From: Methylomonas sp. EFPC3
GTDB taxonomy: Bacteria; Pseudomonadota; Gammaproteobacteria; Methylococcales; Methylomonadaceae
Assembly (NCBI RefSeq): GCF_029643245.1
Contig: NZ_CP116398.1
Coordinates: forward strand, 310,001 to 374,000
Direction of reading: 5' to 3'
DNA: 64,000 nucleotides
A program made the position numbers and the translations under genes. Shown here piece by piece: positions 1 to 7,451 of the stretch (the first letter of the stretch is position 1; the number at the start of each line of letters is the position of its first letter). The notes under the pieces were generated by a model. That model made no database searches. It was not told the origin of the DNA and saw only the letters and a list, made by a program, of their open reading frames with translations.

Positions 1-1
1 G

Positions 2-583
2 CTGGCGCGGCGGCCGGATCTGCATGCCGCGCGCTTGCAGGCCGAGGCCGCCGCCGAGGATATTCATGTCGCCAAAACCGCGTTTTATCCGGATGTCAAT
101 TTGCTGGCGTTCACCGGCTTTCACAGCGTCAGCCTGACCGATATCGCCTTGCAAGGCTCGAGTCTGGCCTATGCCGTCGGCCCGTCCGTCGAGTTGCCGA
201 TTTTCGAGGGCGGCCGCTTGCGCGCCCAACTCGGTTACCGGGAAGCCAGCTACGACTTGGCGGTACAGCGCTATAACGCCGGCTTGTTGCGCGCGGTGCA
301 GGATGTTGCCGACGCTTTGAGCCGTTGGCGCGAACTGGCCGTCAAAGTCGCCGCACAGCAGCAAGCTTTGGCGGCCGCCGAAGCGCAAAGCCGGCTCAGC
401 GACAGCCTGACCCGCAACGGTTTGCACGATCGCGGCAAGCCTGTGCTGGCGCGGCTCGAAGCCAAGCGCGAGCGCCTGCTGCTGGCCGGCTTGGCGGCCG
501 AACAACATAAAAACGCGGTCAGCCTGATCAAAGCCTTGGGCGGCGGTTACCAAGCAGCCGCCGAATCCGCAAACCAACCCTGA
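2..583 (+). CDS. Outer membrane efflux protein, TolC/NodT family (C-terminal part)
   Basis: The reading frame is already open at the left edge, so only the last ~193 residues are present. The first visible residues LARRPDL are a hallmark of outer membrane factors of tripartite efflux pumps, and the rest is the long alpha-helical, Ala/Gln/Leu-rich barrel domain, with AYAVGPSVELPIFEGGR as the typical mid-protein strand signature. It would form the outer-membrane channel. The HlyD/EmrA-type adaptor follows 6 bases downstream, so the two belong to one efflux operon whose inner-membrane permease should lie to the left or elsewhere. The family is clear; the substrate cannot be told. Confidence 0.9.
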   Translation: MARRPDLHAARLQAEAAAEDIHVAKTAFYPDVNLLAFTGFHSVSLTDIALQGSSLAYAVGPSVELPIFEGGRLRAQLGYREASYDLAVQRYNAGLLRAVQDVADALSRWRELAVKVAAQQQALAAAEAQSRLSDSLTRNGLHDRGKPVLARLEAKRERLLLAGLAAEQHKNAVSLIKALGGGYQAAAESANQP

Positions 584-589
584 ACCCCT

Positions 590-1747
590 ATGCAGAAAAC
601 GATTCGCCCGCGCGAGATTCTCCAGCAGCGTCGCCGCCGGCTGCGCTTTGTCACCATGATGTTGCTGCTGGCAGCGCTTGCTTACGGACTCTATTGGTGG
701 CTCACGCAACGCGATTGGGTAAAGACCGACGATGCCTTCATCGCCGGGCATTTGATCGGGGTCAAGGCCCAGGTCGACGGCACGGTGGTCGAGATCCTGG
801 CCGAGAATACCCAAGCGGTTAGCAAAGGCGATGTGCTGGTGCGGCTGGACGGCAGCTACGCGCGGGTGGCGATGCAACAGGCCGAAGCCGAGTTGGCGAA
901 AACCGTGCGCGAGTTTTACATGCAGAAAGCCCGGTTGGCGAGTTTGGGGCAGCGCCTGGCGGCCAAGCAAGCTGCGGTGGCTCAAGTCGAACATGATTTG
1001 CAACGCTTTAAAGCCGCGGCCGGCGACGGTGCGGTGTCCGACCAGCAAGTACAGAATGCCGAAGACAAATTGCGCGAATTGGCGGCGGCGATACGCGAGA
1101 CCAGCGCCGAGCAGGACGGCGTGGCTGCCCAGTTGCGCGATTCCGGCGTCGAGGACTATCCGGCGGTGGCACAGGCCAAGAGTCGCTTGCGCCGGGCTTA
1201 TCTGGATTACCAGCGGCGCGAGGTGCGGGCGCCGGTGGCGGGCTATGTCGCCAAGCGCAAGGTACAGGTCGGCGACAATTTGCATGCCGGCGCGGCCTTG
1301 ATGGTGGTGGTGCCGCTGGACGAGCTTTGGGTCGAAGCCAATTTTCTGGAAACCCAGATTGCCGATATTCGTCCGGGGCAGGCCGCCGAGATTCGGGTCG
1401 ATGCCTTTGGTAGCGAACGTTTGTACCACGGCCGGGTACAGGGCTTGAATCCCGGTTCCGGCAGTAGTTTCGCACTGTTGCCGACCGATAACGCCACCGG
1501 CAATTTTATTCACATTGCCGAGCGGGTGCAGGTACGGATTGCGCTGGCGCCGGACGAATTGCGCGCCGCGCCGTTACAGCCGGGATTATCGACTTTGACC
1601 CGGGTGCAAATTGCCGGTGGTGGTGCGTCGGCGTTGGCATCGGAGGTGACTTTGGCCGGAGCCGCCTACCGCACCGATATTTACGACCACGAACTGGATG
1701 GGGTCGAGGACAAAATCGGCCAGATTATCGCCGCTAACCGGTCCTGA
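590..1747 (+). CDS. HlyD/EmrA-family membrane fusion protein
   Basis: A 385-residue periplasmic adaptor. Residues ~20-40 form one hydrophobic anchor, followed by TDDAFIAGHLIGVKAQVDG, the classic EmrA-type start of the lipoyl/biotinyl half-domain. A long coiled-coil hairpin (~90-210) follows, then the second lipoyl half (APVAGYVAKRKVQVGDN) and a beta-barrel domain (WVEANFLETQIADIRPGQ). It would bridge an inner-membrane transporter to the outer membrane channel encoded just upstream. No permease follows. The ATG start is preceded by little Shine-Dalgarno, consistent with translational coupling. The EmrA-like TDDA motif points to an MFS partner rather than an RND one (inference). Confidence 0.93.
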   Translation: MQKTIRPREILQQRRRRLRFVTMMLLLAALAYGLYWWLTQRDWVKTDDAFIAGHLIGVKAQVDGTVVEILAENTQAVSKGDVLVRLDGSYARVAMQQAEAELAKTVREFYMQKARLASLGQRLAAKQAAVAQVEHDLQRFKAAAGDGAVSDQQVQNAEDKLRELAAAIRETSAEQDGVAAQLRDSGVEDYPAVAQAKSRLRRAYLDYQRREVRAPVAGYVAKRKVQVGDNLHAGAALMVVVPLDELWVEANFLETQIADIRPGQAAEIRVDAFGSERLYHGRVQGLNPGSGSSFALLPTDNATGNFIHIAERVQVRIALAPDELRAAPLQPGLSTLTRVQIAGGGASALASEVTLAGAAYRTDIYDHELDGVEDKIGQIIAANRS

Positions 1748-1852
1748 CCGAGCCGTTGCCGCCGGTCGGAATAACCGTAAAAATTGCTGCAATTCACGGC
1801 CTGTCCGTGTATCTTTGTGGATTGGTTAACATAACCATAACGAAAAGTTTAA

Positions 1853-1873
1853 CCGCCAGCCCGACAGGGGCGG
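1853..1873. terminator. GC-rich hairpin after the efflux genes
   Basis: CCGCC..CCC and GGG..CGG arms flank a GACA loop and are followed by CTTTCTC. The hairpin lies between the adaptor gene and the next gene. It could be a weak intrinsic terminator or a leader hairpin of the following gene; the T tract is poor. Confidence 0.3.
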
Positions 1874-1904
1874 CTTTCTCGACTGTTTAACTCACGGATC
1901 AACC

Positions 1905-2639
1905 ATGTGTTTTAGCGCCAATATGTCTTTGGGATTGGGGGTGGCCGGCTTGGTCGCGTCCAGCGTCACGTTTCTGGATAAGGACGAAACCTTTTGGGTC
2001 AGACTGGCCCGGGCCTATGCGATTTTCCATTTTTCGCTGATGGAATTCATTCAGTATTTCGCCTATCCGGTCGCCGACCAGTGCGGCTACGGCACTAATT
2101 TATTGCTCAGCGAATTGTCGTCGGTGCACATCAGCTTGCAGGCTTTTGCGATCATGCCGGCTTTGGCGACGTATTCGACCGATCCCAATGCCTTACGCAA
2201 AGCCTTTTTCGTCGGTTCCAGTCTGAGCGGCTTGTTCTTGATTCTGACCCGCTTGCCCAACGATTGGCAGTTGTTCGGTATCGATCCCAACTTCATCGGC
2301 CGGATGCAGTCGTGCCTGTTCATGGGGATTTACCATATCGGCTATGCGATCTCCAGCGCCTTCGGCTTGCTGGTCACTCACGGCTCGTTGTTTGCGCTGG
2401 CGTTGAGCGGCTTTGTCTGGAAAAACAATTGGCGGATCGGCACCTACCATTGCTTTGGGGCATTGATGACCTTGTTCGTGCCGCAGTGGCTGTTCGGCGT
2501 TTCGACTGGCGAAGCGGCGGCGATGTATTGCTTTTACTCGATTCCGATCACGGCCAGTTTCATGCCGCAATTCAAACAGATTTTCATCGGCAGGGCCGCT
2601 AATTCGGCCGACGGTATGCCGGCGCGGCAGGAGTCTTAG
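1905..2639 (+). CDS. MCFSA-type integral membrane protein, function unknown
   Basis: A 244-residue protein starting MCFSANMSL, with about seven hydrophobic segments spread along its length and very short loops. The opening MCFSA resembles the uncharacterised membrane family often labelled DUF6629, where the MCFSA start is conserved. Aromatic and Gly/Ser-rich helices (for example FHFSLMEFIQYFAYPV) suggest a compact inner-membrane bundle. No catalytic motif is recognisable. It ends 4 bases before the end of the convergent sugar kinase gene and has its own ~157-base upstream region, so it is probably a single-gene unit. The function is unknown. Confidence 0.75.
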   Translation: MCFSANMSLGLGVAGLVASSVTFLDKDETFWVRLARAYAIFHFSLMEFIQYFAYPVADQCGYGTNLLLSELSSVHISLQAFAIMPALATYSTDPNALRKAFFVGSSLSGLFLILTRLPNDWQLFGIDPNFIGRMQSCLFMGIYHIGYAISSAFGLLVTHGSLFALALSGFVWKNNWRIGTYHCFGALMTLFVPQWLFGVSTGEAAAMYCFYSIPITASFMPQFKQIFIGRAANSADGMPARQES

Positions 2640-2643
2640 CCGG

Positions 2644-3525
2644 TCAATGCCAGGCTTCTCTGAAACGCCGGTAAAATTCGGGGTCGCTGACCGTGGCCCC
2701 GCGTTGTCCGACGATGGCCGAGGCGAAATCTTGGGCGCGTTCCAGCGCCGACGCCAGCGGCCAACCGCGGGCTATCCCCATCAGCAACACTGCGGCAAAG
2801 GCGTCGCCGGCGCCGACCGTGTCGACCACCGTCACGCTGCCGGCCGGTTTCACTTCGACAAATTCGCCGCCCGCGGTCAGCGCTAGTGCGCCATGCTCGC
2901 CGCGAGTCACCACCACGCCCTGCAAATCGTAACGTTGTTGCAATAGCAGCAGTTTGCTGTCGATGGCTTGGTGCTCCGGCAGCAACAATGCCAGCTCTTC
3001 GTCGTTCAACTTCAACCAATCGGCATCGGCTATCCATGTGTGAATGTCGTCCGCATTCCACCAGGGCGCGCGCAGATTGACGTCGAAAAACACCGGGCCG
3101 CGCCATTGGGGTTTGATCTGTTCGAAAGTCGCGCGGGATACGCCATGCCGTAGCGCCAGACTGCCGTGGTAGAGCAAGCCTGACTCGTGGCCGATGGGCA
3201 ATTCCGGGGCGGCAATGTAGTCGTAAGCTTGCTCCGCCAGAATATGGTAACTCGGCTGGCCGTTGTCGATACTGACTGTCACGCTACCGGTCGGGCGGGC
3301 GGCGTCTATCTCCACCCCATTTTGGCGCATGCCCTGGGTTTGCATGGCCGCCAACAATTCCGCCCCGGCCGAATCCCGGCCGATGCGGCTGACGAATAAG
3401 GGTTCGGCGCCCAAGCCTTGCAAATGCCAGGCAACGTTGAACGGTGCGCCGCCGAGAATCCGGCTGCCGTCCGCAAAACAATCGAACAGCGCTTCGCCGA
3501 AAATGGTGATCGAATCTGCCGGCAT
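2644..3525 (-). CDS. PfkB-family carbohydrate kinase (fructokinase-like)
   Basis: From the ATG at 3525 the protein is ~293 residues, the usual PfkB length. An upstream-extended frame to 3651 gives no family similarity, so I prefer the shorter start (MPADSITIFGEALFD). Seen motifs are the sugar-binding GGAPFNVAWHLQGLG near the N terminus and the C-terminal anion-hole/catalytic DTVGAGDAFAA. It should phosphorylate a hexose such as fructose with ATP in the cytoplasm. It is transcribed alone, away from the ATP-grasp operon. Fructokinase is the best guess because of the GEALFD start; the exact sugar cannot be proven from sequence. Confidence 0.88.
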   Translation of the reverse strand: MPADSITIFGEALFDCFADGSRILGGAPFNVAWHLQGLGAEPLFVSRIGRDSAGAELLAAMQTQGMRQNGVEIDAARPTGSVTVSIDNGQPSYHILAEQAYDYIAAPELPIGHESGLLYHGSLALRHGVSRATFEQIKPQWRGPVFFDVNLRAPWWNADDIHTWIADADWLKLNDEELALLLPEHQAIDSKLLLLQQRYDLQGVVVTRGEHGALALTAGGEFVEVKPAGSVTVVDTVGAGDAFAAVLLMGIARGWPLASALERAQDFASAIVGQRGATVSDPEFYRRFREAWH

Positions 3526-3723
3526 GGTGTCAGCCTCATAATAAAGGTGTGGGGCGGCAACCTTAGCCAATCGGCCGAAAAATGGCAATCGGTTGCGGTT
3601 GGCAAACGGGCCGACGGTCGTTTTAAGGGCGGCAGCTGACGTCTTATGCACCGGATTGGTGCGCTGGTTTCGGGTTGTCTGTCGACGCCTATTTAACCGG
3701 CTGATAAATCAGCATTAATTTGT

Positions 3724-3740
3724 TTGGCATGTGGTTTGCT
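3724..3740 (+). promoter_or_regulatory. Sigma-54 (-24/-12) promoter-like element
   Basis: TTGGCATGTGGTTTGCT matches TGGCACG-N4-TTGCW at all but one position, with exactly ten bases between the GG (3726-3727) and GC (3738-3739) pairs. A 6+6 inverted repeat (GCTGAT/ATCAGC, 3700-3713) lies just upstream. The predicted transcript start (~3750) is almost on the ATG at 3753, so either the true start codon is 3780 or the match is fortuitous. Confidence 0.4.
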
Positions 3741-3752
3741 CTGGGTTAAGTC

Positions 3753-5180
3753 ATGAATACACAAAATATTTTCGATGAAATGCGGGCCGGAGACGGCCAG
3801 GTGCGACGCCTGTATCAACCGTTTTCGGAGTGGCTGAAAGGTGTCGATCATGCTCAACTGATGCAGAAATCCCGTGAAGCGGAAATGCTGTTCCGCCGGG
3901 TTGGTATCACGTTCAACGTTTACGGCGAGGAAGCCGGTGCCGAACGCTTGATTCCGTTCGACGTGATTCCGCGGATACTGGCGGCCAACGAATGGCGCCA
4001 GCTTTCGGCCGGCGTGATTCAACGCGTCGCGGCCTTGAACGCTTTTCTGAACGATCTGTACCACGATCAGGAAATCATCAAGGCCGGCATTGTGCCGGCG
4101 ACCATTCTGGAAAACGAAATGTATCGGCCGGAAATGCAGGGTGTCGACGTGCCGGGCGGGATCTATGCCCACATTGCCGGCATCGATATCGTCCGGACTG
4201 AAGAGAACCAATTTTACGTATTGGAAGACAATCTGCGCACGCCTTCCGGTGTGTCGTACATGCTGGAAAACCGCAAGATGATGATGCGGTTGTTTCCGGA
4301 ACTATTCCGTCGTTATGCGGTGGCGCCGGTCGAGCATTATCCGCAAGTGTTGCTGAACAATTTGCGCGCCGTGGCGCAACCGGGCGTGCCCGATCCGGTG
4401 GTGGTGTTGTTGACGCCGGGCGCCTATAACAGTGCTTATTTCGAGCACGCATTTTTGGCGCAACAAATGGGTATCGAATTGGTGGAGGGCCAGGACCTGT
4501 TCTGTAGAGACAATGCCGTGTTCATGCGCACTACCGAAGGACCGAAACGGGTGGATGTGATTTACCGCCGGATCGACGACGATTTTCTCGACCCGTTGGC
4601 GTTCCGCGAGGATTCCATGCTCGGCGTACCAGGGCTGGTTTCGGTTTACCGCAACGGCGGCGTGACTTTGGCCAATGCGATCGGCGCCGGCGTTGCCGAC
4701 GACAAATCGACCTATACCTACGTACCGGACATGGTTCGCTTTTACCTGGGCGAAGAGCCGATATTATCCAACGTGCCGACCTACAAGCTGGAAAACCCGG
4801 ACGACTTGAAATATGTATTAGAGCATCTGGCCGAACTGGTGGTGAAAGAGGTGCAGGGCTCCGGCGGTTACGGCATGTTGGTTGGCCCGACTGCTTCCAA
4901 ACAGCAAATCGAAGATTTCCGGGCCCGGATTCTGGCCGAACCGGACAATTACATCGCCCAGCCCACTTTGGCCTTGTCGACCTGTCCGACTTTGGTCGAG
5001 CAGGGTGTGGCGCCGCGCCACGTCGATCTGCGGCCATTCGTGTTGTCCGGCAAGACCGTAACGCTGGTGCCGGGCGGATTGTGCCGGGTGGCGATGCGGG
5101 AGGGGTCGTTGGTGGTCAATTCCTCGCAAGGGGGCGGTACCAAGGACACCTGGGTGTTGAACGGAGATAAACCATGCTGA
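3753..5180 (+). CDS. Circularly permuted ATP-grasp protein (CP-ATPgrasp type)
   Basis: A 475-residue protein of the DUF404/DUF407/DUF403-type circularly permuted ATP-grasp family. Hallmarks seen: FDEMRAGDGQVR near the N terminus, ENQFYVLEDNLRTPSGVSY, KEVQGSGGYGMLVGP and the C-terminal SSQGGGTKDTWVL. ATP-grasp folds make acyl-phosphate intermediates and form amide or peptide bonds. The family is known from operons with alpha-E and transglutaminase proteins, proposed to make or cleave a small peptide-like compound. It overlaps the next gene by 7 bases, so the two are translationally coupled. The ATG at 3753 is the longest family-consistent start; the in-frame ATG at 3780 is an alternative. The substrate is unknown. 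Confidence 0.9.
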   Translation: MNTQNIFDEMRAGDGQVRRLYQPFSEWLKGVDHAQLMQKSREAEMLFRRVGITFNVYGEEAGAERLIPFDVIPRILAANEWRQLSAGVIQRVAALNAFLNDLYHDQEIIKAGIVPATILENEMYRPEMQGVDVPGGIYAHIAGIDIVRTEENQFYVLEDNLRTPSGVSYMLENRKMMMRLFPELFRRYAVAPVEHYPQVLLNNLRAVAQPGVPDPVVVLLTPGAYNSAYFEHAFLAQQMGIELVEGQDLFCRDNAVFMRTTEGPKRVDVIYRRIDDDFLDPLAFREDSMLGVPGLVSVYRNGGVTLANAIGAGVADDKSTYTYVPDMVRFYLGEEPILSNVPTYKLENPDDLKYVLEHLAELVVKEVQGSGGYGMLVGPTASKQQIEDFRARILAEPDNYIAQPTLALSTCPTLVEQGVAPRHVDLRPFVLSGKTVTLVPGGLCRVAMREGSLVVNSSQGGGTKDTWVLNGDKPC

Positions 5181-6115
5181 GCCGTACCGCCGATCATTTA
5201 TATTGGATGGCCCGCTATATCGAGCGTGCCGAAAACATGGCTCGGGTGCTGGATGTGACCGACCGCATGTCGCTGGTCGCCAACAGCGCCTATGACGAGG
5301 CGGCGCGCTGGAAGCCGCCGGTATTGATCGCTGACGACGTTGCCGCGTTCGAGCGCGATTACGGCAGTTACACGGCGGCGAACGTGATGCGTTATATGGC
5401 CTTGGACGAACGCAATCCGTCCAGCATCGTCAGCGCGCTGGGGGCGGCACGGGAGAACGCCAGGGCGGTGCGAGTGGCGATGTCGTCGGAGATGTGGGAA
5501 ACGGTCAACGCGCTGTGGCTGGAATTGCGGCAACGGATCCGGCTGGGCCTGCGCGAGGCCGATATCGGCGAATTTTGCGATTGGGTCAAGTCGCGCTCGC
5601 ACCTGTTCCGCGGCGTGACCTTCGGTACCATGTTGCGCGACGACGGCTATAAATTCGTGCGGCTGGGCAGTTTCGTTGAACGCGCCGACAATACCGCGCG
5701 GTTGCTGGATGCCAAGTTTCAGTTGCTGCTGCCTAACGAAGATCCGGCCGCCGAGGTGGATTACTACGAATGGAGTTCGTTGTTGCGCTCGGTGTCGGCG
5801 TTCGAGGCCTATCAAAAAGTTTACCGAGATACGATAGAACCGACCAAAGTCGCCGAATTGTTGGTGTTGCGCGACGATATGCCGCGGTCGCTGCATGCCT
5901 GCTACGACGAGTTGGCGCCGATTCTGGAACAGCTCTGCCGCCAGCCCGGCTGCGAATGTTTGCGTTTGGCCGGCGAGAACCATGCCCGGCTGCATTTCGG
6001 CCGGATTACCCACATCTTCAATAGCGGACTGCACGAGTTTTTGCAGGATTTTATCGCCCGTAACAATGCGCTCGGCATCGAGATTCAGCGTGCGTTTTTG
6101 AATAGCCCGGATTGA
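5174..6115 (+). CDS. Alpha-E domain protein
   Basis: A 313-residue all-helical alpha-E protein. Its N terminus MLSRTADHLYWMARYIERA is the family signature, and FVRLGSFVERADNTARLLDAK is the second conserved block (~160-185). It is the regular partner of circularly permuted ATP-grasp proteins. Its biochemical role is not established; a scaffold or carrier role in the amide-forming pathway has been suggested. Its start overlaps the ATP-grasp stop. A gap of ~79 bases follows before the next gene of the same operon. Length and motifs are normal. Confidence 0.9.
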   Translation: MLSRTADHLYWMARYIERAENMARVLDVTDRMSLVANSAYDEAARWKPPVLIADDVAAFERDYGSYTAANVMRYMALDERNPSSIVSALGAARENARAVRVAMSSEMWETVNALWLELRQRIRLGLREADIGEFCDWVKSRSHLFRGVTFGTMLRDDGYKFVRLGSFVERADNTARLLDAKFQLLLPNEDPAAEVDYYEWSSLLRSVSAFEAYQKVYRDTIEPTKVAELLVLRDDMPRSLHACYDELAPILEQLCRQPGCECLRLAGENHARLHFGRITHIFNSGLHEFLQDFIARNNALGIEIQRAFLNSPD

Positions 6116-6194
6116 ACCGCCGGGGAATTGCGGCTGGCCGCGGACGATGTCCGCTACAGATGCGGAACGGACAACAAGTGTTAAAGGAAGCAGG

Positions 6195-7451
6195 ATGGTT
6201 AATTCATTGATACACCCCAAACAGGGCGATAAGGCCAATTCGGCCTGGTTCGACGAGTTTCTGGTCCGGTTGCTGGAAAACCGCGACCGTACCGGATTGA
6301 CCGAAATGATTCGCGAGATCGATGCGTTGATGATCACGGTAGAGCCGGGCTGCTCGGCGGCTTATGTCAGCGAATTGGCCCTGATGACGCCTTACCACTA
6401 TCTGGTGACATTGGAGTCGGAGTCGCATTGGACCCATATCCTGCGCATCGATATGGAGTCGCCGGATTTGCTGGTGCGGGAAGTGCGCGATCCGGGGCGC
6501 GGCGATATCTTCCGCAGTTTGAACGAGGTCTATCCGATCGGAGCGCATAAACCCAACTCGCGCTATATGGGCGAGATTTTCCGGGTCAGCAATCTGCACG
6601 AAGTGGTGGAGCAGCAAAAAAGCCGGGAAATCCGCTTTTTCAACCAGGACCAGATCCGCAAACTGGAATTGCCCGGCAATATGGCCATCGTCAAGCCGTC
6701 GCCTTACACCCACAACATCGTCGCTTATTGGGAGCGGCCACCGGAAGACATCCGGGTGTACGCATTGGGCAATAGCGTGATCCTGGACGAAGTCAATCGC
6801 GGTTACCATGCTGCCAAGGCGATTCAGGAAGAACTGGGGCTGGATAAACTGATCAGGCCGATCGACCATTTGGCGACGCGGGTTTACAGCCAAAACCGGG
6901 AAGTGGCGATTCTGGAGTATTTGACCCTGTCCAGCTATTACTACTGGGGGTCCTACGATATCGCCAACCAGAATTCGTCGACCAACGTCACCAAGAGCAT
7001 CCATTACGCCGACGAACGGATTAGTCCGGCCAAAGTATTCACGGCGGCCAACCAGCCGTATTTCGTCAACCATTTGGTCGGATTACCGTCGCCGACCGAA
7101 AATTTTGTCCGCAATTACGGGCCGCGTTTGCATCATTTGGCGCTGGCGGTCGCGGACGGCGAGACCGGCAACCAGGCCAATATCGATTATGTGGTCGATG
7201 CGATCCGGGCCAGGGGTAAGGATTTCCTGCTGGATGTGATCGGCTCGCGGGAAGAGGGTTTGAAGCAGATTTTTTCCAGCGCCTCCGAGCACTCGTCGTT
7301 GATTATCGAATACGTGCAGCGCTTCGGCGATTTCGACGGCTTTTTTACCAAGCAAAACGTTGCCGAGTTGACCCATGCCGCGGGCGTTGAGGAAAACTTG
7401 CGGCTATTACAGGCTGAAAGCGAAGCCGCCAATCCATTGGTGAATGCATGA
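6195..7451 (+). CDS. VOC-superfamily, HPPD-like putative dioxygenase in amidoligase operon
   Basis: A 418-residue protein I cannot name with certainty. I chose the ATG at 6195 because AAAGGAAG lies just upstream (6183-6190); an in-frame ATG at 6147 lacks this. The C-terminal half looks like the two-module vicinal-oxygen-chelate fold of 4-hydroxyphenylpyruvate dioxygenase. His ~225 sits in RPIDHLATRV, His ~314 in RLHHLALAVAD, and Glu ~372 in IIEYVQRFG, the places where HPPD has its two His and one Glu iron ligands. The N-terminal ~200 residues are different and unidentified. It sits between the alpha-E and transglutaminase genes and overlaps the latter (ATGA), so it belongs to that pathway. 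An Fe(II)-dependent oxygenase acting on the pathway's product or precursor is my inference. Confidence 0.65.
   Translation: MVNSLIHPKQGDKANSAWFDEFLVRLLENRDRTGLTEMIREIDALMITVEPGCSAAYVSELALMTPYHYLVTLESESHWTHILRIDMESPDLLVREVRDPGRGDIFRSLNEVYPIGAHKPNSRYMGEIFRVSNLHEVVEQQKSREIRFFNQDQIRKLELPGNMAIVKPSPYTHNIVAYWERPPEDIRVYALGNSVILDEVNRGYHAAKAIQEELGLDKLIRPIDHLATRVYSQNREVAILEYLTLSSYYYWGSYDIANQNSSTNVTKSIHYADERISPAKVFTAANQPYFVNHLVGLPSPTENFVRNYGPRLHHLALAVADGETGNQANIDYVVDAIRARGKDFLLDVIGSREEGLKQIFSSASEHSSLIIEYVQRFGDFDGFFTKQNVAELTHAAGVEENLRLLQAESEAANPLVNA

Noticed and set aside
5198-6337. Long minus-strand open frame (379 codons) opposite the alpha-E gene
   Set aside because: It has no family-like motifs, is rich in His/Arg/Gln as expected from an antisense shadow, and lies over a well-identified plus-strand gene.
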